In this document: piece after piece, positions 1 to 6,493 of the stretch
Layout: every line of letters starts with the position of its first letter
Numbering within the stretch: the first letter of the stretch is position 1
NCBI GenBank assembly: GCA_030632925.1
Contig: DAOVTU010000162.1
Coordinates: 1 to 6,711 of the forward strand
Direction: 5' to 3'
DNA length: 6,711 nt
Source of the DNA: Candidatus Krumholzibacteriia bacterium
Lineage (GTDB): Bacteria; Krumholzibacteriota; Krumholzibacteriia; LZORAL124-64-63
Translations under genes and position numbers: made by a program
The notes under the pieces: generated by a model
What the model was told of the DNA's origin: nothing
The model's input: the letters and a program-made list of their open reading frames with translations, nothing else
The model's database searches: none

Positions 1-1
1 G

Positions 2-958
2 TTTCCCAAAGACGACTGGCCCTGTGACCCGCGCCCCTTCATCCCCGAAGCGACGTGGCATGTGGCGACCCTTGAAGAGAAGGATTGCACCGCAGAGGTG
101 GCCAAACTGGCGGCCGAAGACTTCGATGTCTATTTCAATCTCTGCGACGGTGCGGCCGACCAGGACATTCCGGGCATCGAGGTTGTGCAGACTCTGGAGC
201 GCATGCAGGTGCCGTTCACGGGCGCGACTTCTGAGTTCTACGAGCCGACCCGGCAGCAGATGAAGGATGCGTGCCATGCGCAGGGTATCCGCACGCCGCG
301 GCACATCCTGGCCCGCACTTTGGAAGATGTTGAGCGCGCGGCGTGGACCTTGAAGTTTCCGCTATTTGTAAAACATTACAGCAGTTACGCCAGTGTCGAC
401 CTCAGCCGGGCCTCGCGGGTGAAGACGCCGGCCGGCCTCAGGCGGCAGGCCCGCAAGATCATGTCGAAGCATGGGGCGGCGCTGATCGAAGAGTACATCG
501 CGGGCACCGAATGTACGGTGCTGGTGGCTGAAAACCCGTTCGATTCCCAGCGGCCCAAAACTTTCCTGCCCATGCAGTACCGGTTTCCCGAAGGCGAAGA
601 TTTTAAACACGCCAAGTTGAAGTGGGTCGACTACGACGACCTGTGTTCGTTCCCGGTCACCGACCCGGTTTTGGACGCGAAATTGCGCGACATCTCGGCC
701 CGGTTTTTTGTGGCTTTGAATGGCGCCAGCTTTGGGCGCTGCGACATTCGCGTGTCCGAAGACGGCACGCCTTACATACTGGAGATCAATCCCAACTGCG
801 GCGTGTATTATCCGCCGACTGATCCCGGTAGTGCTGACCTTTGCCTGTTGCGGGACCCGGAAGGACACGAAGGGTTCACGCGTTTGTTGGTGACGGCGGC
901 CTTGCGCAGGCACAATGACATGTTGATGGCGCAGGCTGGTATCGCCTCTTCAATCTAG
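2..958 (+). CDS. ATP-grasp ligase, D-Ala-D-Ala ligase-like (5' truncated)
   Basis: The frame is open from the window edge, so the true start lies upstream; 318 codons are visible before TAG at 956-958. The protein resembles D-alanine-D-alanine ligases and related ATP-grasp carboxylate-amine ligases, cytosolic enzymes that join a carboxylate to an amine through an acyl-phosphate. The visible part begins in the N-terminal pre-ATP-grasp region (YFNLCDG near nt 134, then GIEVVQTLE and PFTGA). The ATP-grasp core follows, with a probable ATP-binding lysine in LFVKH (about nt 362-376), the hinge-like IEEYIAGTE (about nt 485-511), GRCDIRV (about nt 734-754) and the metal-binding ILEINPNC (nt 776-799). 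After that motif comes GVYYPP...GSAD instead of the usual ligase ending, which suggests a sister subfamily and not Ddl itself. The substrate cannot be read from sequence. The next gene starts 16 nt downstream and probably shares the transcript. I am confident of the fold and not of the substrate. Confidence 0.85.
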   Translation, partial: FPKDDWPCDPRPFIPEATWHVATLEEKDCTAEVAKLAAEDFDVYFNLCDGAADQDIPGIEVVQTLERMQVPFTGATSEFYEPTRQQMKDACHAQGIRTPRHILARTLEDVERAAWTLKFPLFVKHYSSYASVDLSRASRVKTPAGLRRQARKIMSKHGAALIEEYIAGTECTVLVAENPFDSQRPKTFLPMQYRFPEGEDFKHAKLKWVDYDDLCSFPVTDPVLDAKLRDISARFFVALNGASFGRCDIRVSEDGTPYILEINPNCGVYYPPTDPGSADLCLLRDPEGHEGFTRLLVTAALRRHNDMLMAQAGIASSI

Positions 959-974
959 GGAAAGAGAATACTCC

Positions 975-1850
975 ATGAGCAATATGACAATTGCTGACGC
1001 GCACAAATTGGACGTCGGCGAAATCCTGAAGTTTTCTTTTGAAGGTGTTTTTAAGCGCCGGTACTGGGACTTGCTGGCGCCTTGTCTGGTGTTGGGGCTC
1101 TTGATGGGTGTCGCGTTTTTGCCCTTCATCCTGAATTACGGCGACTTCATGTCCGTGACCATGATGGACCCCGAATCCGACAGCATGCCTGACGATTTCA
1201 TGTCGATGTTTTTGCCCGCCTGGGCGTCGGCATTCTTCGGAGGGATGTTGGCGTACTTTCTGGTCACTCCCTATTTGTTGCACCGCATGCGGTCGATCAT
1301 TCTGGGCGAATACGAATCGGTGGGCACGACGATCCGCAAGGTCTTCGACTTCAAGCGCCTGTTCAAGATGGTCCTCTCGCTTGTCCTGGGTTCGATAGCC
1401 TATATGTTGGGCGCGATGATGTGTCTTTTGCCGGGGTTGGCCCTGATCCCGACCTTGTACATGATTTTCCCTTGCGCCACGTTTGGTCCAGAAGACGATT
1501 CTTTTCCGCTTCGTACCGCTTTCAACACCATGCGCGGGAACTATTCGCGCACCATTGGCGTGCTGCTGGCCCTGGCCGCTGGGGGATTTGCGATCTCCAT
1601 GGTGGCCTCCATTCCGGCAATGTTCGGTCAGCAGGACATGATGACCATGATGGGCGAAAATCCGGACCCCGAGGCCATAATGGCCATGCAGAAGGAGATG
1701 ATGTTCAGTGCCAAATTGTGGATACCGAACATTGTGGCGGGATTGGTCGAGGTGCACCTGATGTTGATGGGGCTGTTTGCGATTCTGGTGATTTATATGA
1801 ATCCGGGGCAGGAACCAGCCGCTGACCAGATCGACGAAATGTCCGTTTAG
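975..1850 (+). CDS. Six-span Met-rich membrane protein, function unknown
   Basis: I do not recognise this 291-residue protein with certainty. About six hydrophobic segments are visible, near residues 32-54, 82-101, 131-151, 153-170, 193-215 and 249-276. Positive charges flank the first span (FKRRYW) and fill the loop at 102-130 (HRMR, RK, KR), placing these on the cytoplasmic side. The segment around 149-192 (CLLPGLALIPTLYMIFP, then AFNTMRGNYSRT) resembles the poorly characterised membrane domains found in UPF0259/DUF4013-like proteins; this is a resemblance only. About 31 of 291 residues are methionine, clustered at 59-78 and 216-243, two loops predicted on the same extracytoplasmic face. 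The start at ATG 975 is preceded by a weak purine-rich site (GGGAAAGAG, about 958-966). It follows the ATP-grasp gene by 16 nt and is closed by a terminator, so the two are probably cotranscribed. Confidence 0.75.
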   Translation: MSNMTIADAHKLDVGEILKFSFEGVFKRRYWDLLAPCLVLGLLMGVAFLPFILNYGDFMSVTMMDPESDSMPDDFMSMFLPAWASAFFGGMLAYFLVTPYLLHRMRSIILGEYESVGTTIRKVFDFKRLFKMVLSLVLGSIAYMLGAMMCLLPGLALIPTLYMIFPCATFGPEDDSFPLRTAFNTMRGNYSRTIGVLLALAAGGFAISMVASIPAMFGQQDMMTMMGENPDPEAIMAMQKEMMFSAKLWIPNIVAGLVEVHLMLMGLFAILVIYMNPGQEPAADQIDEMSV

Positions 1851-1854
1851 CCAG

Positions 1855-1896
1855 AATCCAGATCTGTCGCCTTACCGCGCGGGTCTGGATTTTTTT
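1855..1896 (+). terminator. Rho-independent terminator after the membrane protein
   Basis: A 10-pair stem forms between AATCCAGATC (1855-1864) and GGTCTGGATT (1882-1891), with one T-G wobble and a 17-nt loop. A run of seven T residues (1890-1896) follows directly. The stop codon ends at 1850, so this hairpin closes the ATP-grasp/membrane-protein unit and separates it from the PadR operon. Confidence 0.88.
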
Positions 1897-1903
1897 GCCC
1901 GTT

Positions 1904-1930
1904 TTGCAACCTATCTAAAAGATATATCGT
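1904..1930 (+). promoter_or_regulatory. Probable padR promoter/operator with palindromes
   Basis: This AT-rich patch lies between the upstream terminator and the PadR gene. It holds an exact inverted repeat TATCT-AAA-AGATA (1912-1924) overlapping a second perfect palindrome GATATATC (1921-1928). A weak -35-like TTGCAA (1904-1909) and -10-like TATCGT (1925-1930) sit around them with a short 15-nt spacer, so the core promoter is only a suggestion. PadR proteins are dimers that bind short AT-rich inverted repeats and often repress their own operon. Autoregulation here is an inference from position and symmetry. Confidence 0.42.
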
Positions 1931-1978
1931 AACAGCATTCTATCGCACCCCGACCGGATACGAAGGAGACAGGCAACC

Positions 1979-2635
1979 GTGCCCAAAAAAGCCTTGTCGC
2001 AATACGCCATCCTCGGCTTGCTCTGCTGGAAGCCCATGTCCGGCTACGACATCAAGAAGTTGGTGGAAGTGGGGTTGTCCTTTTTTTGGAATGTCAGCTA
2101 CGGCCAGATATTTCCCGTGCTCAACAAGCTGGTGGCTGAAGGATGGGCGACCAAACACGCCGATCCCGCCAGTGGTGGCCGCGGTCGGGTGGCCTACGAG
2201 GTGACCACCAAGGGGCGCAAGGCCTTCAAAACCTGGTTGGGCGAGCCCTCTGGATTACCGCAACTGCGCGATGAACTGAAGCTGAAGTTTTTCCTGACCT
2301 CGCGCAGTGGAACGGCAGATGGTGTGCGACTGCTTGAGGAATATGGCGTCCAGCAACGAGAGCATCTGGCCATGTTGAAAGAGTCGGAAGTCGTGCTGCG
2401 TGTGGCCTTGAGCCAGGCCGAAATGCCGGACGAGCTGCTGGAACTGCGGCAGGCCCTGGGCTGGGATGACCAACCCGATACCCATGACCATGCCAACGAA
2501 CTGTTGGTTTTTTACCTGACCTTGCGCAGTGGCGTTCTGGTCGCCGAAGCGCGAGTCGCCTGGGTCGACGAAGTTCTTCCCATTCTGAAGGCCGGAAAAA
2601 TCCCCCGCCAAAAATCGTCGAAGGAGACGAAATGA
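1979..2635 (+). CDS. PadR-family transcriptional regulator
   Basis: This 218-residue protein has the classic PadR layout. An N-terminal winged helix-turn-helix (about residues 5-90) carries AILGLLCWKPMSGYDIKK, SYGQIFPVLNKLVAEGW (recognition-helix region) and the wing GGRGRVAYEVTTKGRKAF. The C-terminal part (about 95-205) is helical and resembles the Vir_act_alpha_C dimerisation domain, for example REHLAMLKESE. These are cytoplasmic, DNA-binding, usually repressive regulators whose effector is often a small molecule. The effector here is unknown. Translation probably starts at GTG 1979, supported by AAGGAG at 1963-1968 with ten nucleotides of spacing. The stop overlaps the start of the next gene in an ATGA motif, so the two cistrons are translationally coupled and the CPBP protease is the most direct candidate target. 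A palindromic AT-rich region lies 50-70 nt upstream. Confidence 0.93.
   Translation: MPKKALSQYAILGLLCWKPMSGYDIKKLVEVGLSFFWNVSYGQIFPVLNKLVAEGWATKHADPASGGRGRVAYEVTTKGRKAFKTWLGEPSGLPQLRDELKLKFFLTSRSGTADGVRLLEEYGVQQREHLAMLKESEVVLRVALSQAEMPDELLELRQALGWDDQPDTHDHANELLVFYLTLRSGVLVAEARVAWVDEVLPILKAGKIPRQKSSKETK
2621..2626 (+). promoter_or_regulatory. Ribosome binding site of the CPBP protease gene
   Basis: A consensus AAGGAG lies inside the last codons of the PadR gene, five nucleotides before ATG 2632. It fixes the start of the downstream gene and supports independent as well as coupled initiation at the ATGA overlap. Confidence 0.8.
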
Positions 2636-3516
2636 ATAGCAAACCAAGCCGCCTGGCGACCCTGTGGTTGCGCCTCCCCTTACTGGTCCGCACCGTCGTT
2701 GGTGGCCTGGCTGTCTTCTTTGCCCTGCAGATCGGCTGGAATGGCCTGATGATCACCAACCTGATGACATCGCCCAATATTCCCTGGTCGATGCCGCTGG
2801 CGCTGGTGTACCTGTGGGTGGTGTTCCAGTTCTTCAATGGGCGGTGGGGATCCCGGTCTACCGCGGAGGCCCGGCGCAACAGCATGCGTGCGCGTCGCCT
2901 GTCACGTCAGGAGTGGGGGCCGGCGGCCGTGGCCGTTGGGTTGGTCGTCATCTTTATCATCGCTGCGACCCTGTTCACCTACCGGCTCATCGAAATCCCT
3001 GCTGATGAGTACGAACTGCCGGACATGCCTTGGTGGACCCTCTATGCAACGCTGTTGATGGTCGCGATTGTGGCAGGAGTTTCGGAAGAGGCCGGTTTCC
3101 GTGGATACATGCAGGGCCCACTCGAAAAACGGTACGGACCGGTGGTTGCGATCGCCCTCTCGTCGTTCATGTTCTGGCTGGCTCACTTGAACCACGCTTC
3201 GGGCTTCGCGCGCTTTGTGCCCCTGATGATCATGGGCACAGTGCTCGCGCTACTGACCCGCAGCTCGCGGTCCATCGTGCCGGCGATCATTGCCCATGCG
3301 ACGGCCGACGCGACCATCTTTATCTGCGGCACTCTTGAGCTGGGACCGCGGGGGATCTGGTATCCCGAGCAACTCAGTGAAACCGGTTTGGACACGCTTT
3401 TTTGGGTGGACCTTGTCGTTGTCGCCGTCACGAGCCTGGTTCTGTTTTATCTGTTCCGCCATTTGAGGACGATGACAGCAGGAGCCATCCTGAGCGAAAC
3501 CTCAACTGGAGATTGA
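2632..3516 (+). CDS. CPBP-family intramembrane metalloprotease (Abi/CAAX-protease-like)
   Basis: This 294-residue multi-span membrane protein carries all three signature motifs of the CPBP (CAAX protease and bacteriocin-processing, Abi) family. They are EExxxR as EEAGFR (E152, E153, R157), FxxxH as FWLAH (F181, H185), and HxxxD as HATAD (H222, D226). These residues form the active site of this glutamate-type intramembrane protease family, so the enzyme looks catalytically intact. Hydrophobic segments are visible near 20-40, 55-68, 97-117, 135-150, 170-185, 195-209, 213-232 and 258-275, and the catalytic motifs fall in the C-terminal half as usual. Bacterial members process or protect against peptides, or cleave membrane proteins; the substrate here is unknown. 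The start is ATG 2632 with AAGGAG at 2621-2626. The gene overlaps PadR by four nucleotides, implying that the regulator controls protease level. No good terminator immediately follows. Confidence 0.9.
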   Translation: MNSKPSRLATLWLRLPLLVRTVVGGLAVFFALQIGWNGLMITNLMTSPNIPWSMPLALVYLWVVFQFFNGRWGSRSTAEARRNSMRARRLSRQEWGPAAVAVGLVVIFIIAATLFTYRLIEIPADEYELPDMPWWTLYATLLMVAIVAGVSEEAGFRGYMQGPLEKRYGPVVAIALSSFMFWLAHLNHASGFARFVPLMIMGTVLALLTRSSRSIVPAIIAHATADATIFICGTLELGPRGIWYPEQLSETGLDTLFWVDLVVVAVTSLVLFYLFRHLRTMTAGAILSETSTGD

Positions 3517-3545
3517 GAGGTCAAATCACTCTCCGCCGCAGTGTA

Positions 3546-3579
3546 TTGACAAAACACGAGCAAAACGCCCTGATATAGA
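3546..3579 (+). promoter_or_regulatory. Candidate promoter of the kinase gene
   Basis: A perfect -35 hexamer TTGACA occurs at 3546-3551, and an extended -10-like TGA-TATAGA at 3571-3579. The spacer between them is 22 nt, well beyond the normal 16-18. Either the -10 works alone as an extended -10 element, or an activator realigns the sites. A 14-bp imperfect palindrome (ATAGA-GTAT-TCTAT, 3575-3588) overlaps the -10 and the likely start of transcription and could be a regulator binding site. The exact boundaries are uncertain. Confidence 0.4.
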
Positions 3580-3599
3580 GTATTCTATGCGGGTTGATT

Positions 3600-3629
3600 T
3601 GAGCAGTCCCTCGCCGACTGCTCATTTTT
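3600..3629 (+). terminator. Terminator-like hairpin in the kinase leader
   Basis: TGAGCAGT (3600-3607) pairs perfectly over eight bases with ACTGCTCA (3617-3624) around a 9-nt loop, and is followed by five T residues (3625-3629). By form this is an intrinsic terminator. It ends 22 nt before the kinase start codon, leaving no room for a conventional promoter between the two. It may be the delayed terminator of the PadR/CPBP operon, a conditional attenuator in the kinase leader, or both. Confidence 0.62.
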
Positions 3630-3651
3630 CTCACCACATTCGGGAGTGTTC

Positions 3652-6321
3652 ATGCAGTCAGGTCAGATGTTGGCCCATTATCGGGTTGAAGAAAAAATCG
3701 GTGCCGGCGGCATGGGCGAAGTGTACCGGGCCCACGATACGACCCTGGGCCGGGATGTCGCCCTCAAGATCCTGCCGCCCGAATTCGCCTCCGACAGCGA
3801 TCGCCTGGCCCGCTTCCAAAGGGAAGCCAAGGTGCTCGCTTCGTTGCATCATCCCAACATCGCCTCGATTTTCGGATTCGAAACAACGCCCGAGTGCACC
3901 TTCCTGGTCATGGAACTGGTGGACGGCGAGGACTTGTCCGAAGTTCTGAAATCCGGCCCTTTGCCCATCGACGAAGCGGTTGATTTGGCCCGGCAGGTGG
4001 CCGAAGGTCTGGAAGAGGCCCACGAAAAAGGCATCATTCATCGGGACCTGAAGCCGGCCAATGTGAAGCGCACTCCGGATGGCAAAATCAAGGTATTGGA
4101 CTTCGGTCTGGCGCGGGTCTACGCCGGCCAGACTGCCGGCGAAGGTCAGGTCGCCAGCGCCCCAACGATGACCGCGGCCATGACCCAGGTGGGGACCGTG
4201 CTGGGCACCGCGGCGTACATGAGCCCGGAGCAGGCGCGCGGCAAAGAGGTCGACCGGCGCACGGACATCTGGGCCTTCGGCATCCTGCTTTTTGAAATGC
4301 TGACGGGGCGGCAATTGTTTGTAGGCGAGACAGCCAGCGACACCTTGGCTGGTATCCTGAAATCGGAGCCCGACTGGAGCCAGTTGCCCGATGGCCTGCC
4401 GTTCCAGGTCGAGCGGGTCATACGCCGGTGTCTGGCCAAGGAACCACGCCAGCGTTTGCGCGACATCGGCGAGGCCCGCGTGCGCCTGGAGGACCCGACG
4501 GCCGAGTCGGGGATGTTCTCCGGGCCGGTGGCCGCCGTGGCGATGTCCACTTCGCGCCCAAAAAATTGGATTCCCTGGGGCCTGTTGGCCGCCAGCGTGG
4601 CGGTGATTGCCTGGTTGGTTGTCGGAGGGATCGGCAATACGAGTTCGCTTCCCTTTATGCATGTGGCGATTACGCCACCCGACGAGATCGATTTTCATGT
4701 GACAGGCTCTTTTCCCGGCTTGCCCGTGATCTCTCCCAATGGCAGCCAGGTTGTTTTCAGTGGTCGGTCAACAACGGGCAATGTGGTGCAGTTGTACCTG
4801 CGTGATCTGGCTTCTGCGGCGGCTGTGGCGTTGCCCAATACCGAGGACGCCCAGTACCCGTTCTGGTCGCCGGATGGGCAGTGGATTGGATTCTACGCCC
4901 GCAACAGGGGCCTGATGAAAATCATGGTCGGTGGCGGGCCGCCCCAGTTGGTTTGTGCTGCAACCAATGGCAAGGGTGGCAGTTGGAACGAGGCCGGGCA
5001 GATCCTGCTGACCACCGACTACAACTCTTCCATTCTGGTGGTGGATGCCGCCGGCGGCGAGCCGCGCCCAGTCACCTCACTGACCACCGACAAGGGGTTC
5101 AACTCTCATCGGCACCCGCAGTTCATGCCCGACGGCCGGCGGTTCCTCTATCTGGCGCGCAGTGGTGGCGATGGAGCGACAGAAATTCGCATGGCCAGTC
5201 TTGATGATACGACACACCAAGTGATCATGAACCAAACGATTATGGCCGACTATGCGGCCGGACATTTGTTGTACATCAATCAGGAAACCCTGGTGGCTCA
5301 GCCGTTTGATCTCGACTCGGGTCTTTTGAGCGGATCACCTGTCCGGATCGCCAGTGACGTGTTGGTTATTGCGGGCGCGGCCAAAGCGGCTTTTTCGGCA
5401 GCCAACGACGGCACGTTGATCTACCTGCGCGGGTTTTCAACTCTCGATGCGAGCCTGGCCTGGCTGGATCGCGATGGACGGGAGCAGGGTGACGTCAGCG
5501 ATTTGGCTCTTTATGATATGGTCGCGCTCTCTCCGGACAACCGGTTGGCGGCGGTGGGGATCATCGACAATTTGGCAGGCACCTGGGATATCTGGATCGT
5601 GGATATCGAACGCAATTTCCGCACGCGTTTTACCAATACGTCGGCTGATGAATTTGGAATCGTCTGGCACCCGAATGGGCGCGGACTGTTTTTCTCATCG
5701 GATCGTCATGGCCAGTCCGGAGTCTACTATAAGGCCGTCGGTGCGGCCGCAGATGCGGAACTCGTATTCTCCAATGACAGATCGATCAGCCTCTGGGACT
5801 GCAGTGCGGACGGTTCCACAATCCTCTATTCGATCTCTGGCGGGAGTTCCAAGCTGGATCTGTGGAGCGCCGAGTTGTCCGGAGAGTCTGCGCCGCGGCT
5901 ATTGCGCCAGACCGCTGAGGATGATGTTCTGGGCCGGTTTTCGCCTGATGGGAAATGGATGACATTTGCGACACCGGTCGCGGGTGCGGCCCAGCTGTTT
6001 GTCGCGCCGTGGCCGGCCATGTCGCCCTTGACCCAGGTTTCAACCACGTCCGGAACCTGGTCGTTTTGGAGCCGGGATGGCAGTGAGTTGATCTATCAGG
6101 AACAAAGCGGTGCGATCATGTCGGTTTCCATGACAACTGTTGGTGGAGAAATGCATATTGGAGCAGCGAAAACCTTGTTTGAATTTACGGCGCCGAATAT
6201 CGAAGGTCCCTTGTTGGATGTGGCCCGCGATGGCGAGCGGTTCCTGATTGTCGATGCGGTTGATTCGGACCCGCCAGCCTATTGTGATGTGATCTTGAAT
6301 TGGACGTCCATGTTGAAATGA
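3652..6321 (+). CDS. Transmembrane Ser/Thr protein kinase with PD40 beta-propeller
   Basis: This 889-residue protein joins a Hanks-type kinase to an extracytoplasmic propeller. Kinase domain, about residues 10-280: glycine loop IGAGGMGEVY (16-25), catalytic Lys39 in VALK, helix-C Glu58, HRDLKPAN (130-137, catalytic Asp132), DFG (150-152), SPE (191-193) and DIWAFG (205-210). All catalytic residues are present. The long Thr-rich activation segment (T172, T174, T178, T182, T186) is suited to autophosphorylation. A single span follows at about 306-327. Residues 335-889 hold about ten PD40/TolB-like motifs, for example FWSPDGQWIGF (404-414), VWHPNGRGLFF (671-681) and RFSPDGKWMTF (762-772). The end, DGERFLIV...VILNWTSMLK, is typical of intact family members. 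ATG 3652 is preferred because GGGAG (3642-3646) sits five nucleotides before it and overlaps the alternative GTG at 3646. The ligand and phosphorylation targets are unknown. Confidence 0.95.
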   Translation: MQSGQMLAHYRVEEKIGAGGMGEVYRAHDTTLGRDVALKILPPEFASDSDRLARFQREAKVLASLHHPNIASIFGFETTPECTFLVMELVDGEDLSEVLKSGPLPIDEAVDLARQVAEGLEEAHEKGIIHRDLKPANVKRTPDGKIKVLDFGLARVYAGQTAGEGQVASAPTMTAAMTQVGTVLGTAAYMSPEQARGKEVDRRTDIWAFGILLFEMLTGRQLFVGETASDTLAGILKSEPDWSQLPDGLPFQVERVIRRCLAKEPRQRLRDIGEARVRLEDPTAESGMFSGPVAAVAMSTSRPKNWIPWGLLAASVAVIAWLVVGGIGNTSSLPFMHVAITPPDEIDFHVTGSFPGLPVISPNGSQVVFSGRSTTGNVVQLYLRDLASAAAVALPNTEDAQYPFWSPDGQWIGFYARNRGLMKIMVGGGPPQLVCAATNGKGGSWNEAGQILLTTDYNSSILVVDAAGGEPRPVTSLTTDKGFNSHRHPQFMPDGRRFLYLARSGGDGATEIRMASLDDTTHQVIMNQTIMADYAAGHLLYINQETLVAQPFDLDSGLLSGSPVRIASDVLVIAGAAKAAFSAANDGTLIYLRGFSTLDASLAWLDRDGREQGDVSDLALYDMVALSPDNRLAAVGIIDNLAGTWDIWIVDIERNFRTRFTNTSADEFGIVWHPNGRGLFFSSDRHGQSGVYYKAVGAAADAELVFSNDRSISLWDCSADGSTILYSISGGSSKLDLWSAELSGESAPRLLRQTAEDDVLGRFSPDGKWMTFATPVAGAAQLFVAPWPAMSPLTQVSTTSGTWSFWSRDGSELIYQEQSGAIMSVSMTTVGGEMHIGAAKTLFEFTAPNIEGPLLDVARDGERFLIVDAVDSDPPAYCDVILNWTSMLK

Positions 6322-6356
6322 GTCCGGGTTTTTTCTCGTTTTCACCCTCGTAAAAG

Positions 6357-6365
6357 TGGTAGAAT
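6357..6365 (+). promoter_or_regulatory. Extended -10 promoter for the secreted-protein gene
   Basis: TGG-TAGAAT reads as an extended -10 (TGn, then a hexamer matching TATAAT at five of six positions, 6360-6365). A partial -35-like TTTTCA lies at 6339-6344 with a short 15-nt spacer. Transcription would start near 6372, giving a leader of about 120 nt that contains the large inverted repeat at 6378-6459. Confidence 0.5.
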
Positions 6366-6377
6366 CATCCCTGTTGT

Positions 6378-6459
6378 GACTTCGGTTGCACGGGTCGACA
6401 GTTCATGCATCGCCTACCTGACAAGTGCTCTATGAACTGTTCGACAGCCAACCGCAGTC
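6378..6459 (+). repeat. Large two-part inverted repeat / structured 5' leader
   Basis: Two nested stems are visible. The outer stem pairs GACTTCGGTTG (6378-6388) with CAACCGCAGTC (6449-6459): ten pairs and one T/C mismatch. After a small internal loop (6389-6393 against 6446-6448), the inner stem pairs GTCGACAGTTCAT (6394-6406) with ATGAACTGTTCGAC (6432-6445): thirteen pairs with one bulged T at 6440. The apical loop is 25 nt (6407-6431). No T run follows, so this is not a simple terminator. Its place between a promoter-like element and the next start codon suggests a cis-acting leader RNA; a small palindromic mobile repeat is the main alternative. I do not recognise a known riboswitch consensus. 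Confidence 0.6.
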
Positions 6460-6493
6460 GGTGCCTGACGTGGTGGAGTGGAAGGGGATGAGG

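Noticed and set aside
876..1757. A 293-codon open frame on the minus strand across the membrane-protein gene
   Set aside because: It is very rich in His, Gln and Arg, lacks any recognisable motif, and lies antisense to a gene with clear membrane spans. It is a shadow of GC-rich codon use.
2226..2885. A 219-codon minus-strand open frame spanning the PadR/CPBP junction
   Set aside because: Low-complexity Arg/Pro-rich product antisense to two well-supported genes.
3515..3533. GAGAG...CTCTC hairpin at the CPBP stop codon as a terminator
   Set aside because: Only five base pairs and no T tract afterwards.
3646..3651. GTG 3646 as the kinase start
   Set aside because: This GTG overlaps the GGGAG ribosome binding site, whereas ATG 3652 is correctly spaced from it. 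Using GTG would add only two residues.
3658..4698. A 346-codon open frame on the minus strand opposite the kinase domain
   Set aside because: The + strand carries every canonical kinase motif here; the antisense product has no coherent domain and no supporting ribosome site.
6302..6334. Possible terminator at the end of the kinase gene
   Set aside because: A T run (6329-6334) is present, but the best stem is GGAC (6302-6305) with GTCC (6322-6325), four strong pairs with a long loop and a gap before the T run. Too weak to annotate.
6378..6459. The large inverted repeat as an integron attC or XerCD dif site
   Set aside because: The outer arms lack the attC core (GTTRRRY with its complement), no integrase or cassette array is seen, and the arms do not resemble dif half sites.
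6378..6459. The leader as a known riboswitch (c-di-GMP, TPP, cobalamin types)
   Set aside because: None of the conserved loop motifs I know for these classes is present; the region is a long rod-like hairpin and not a multi-helix aptamer.
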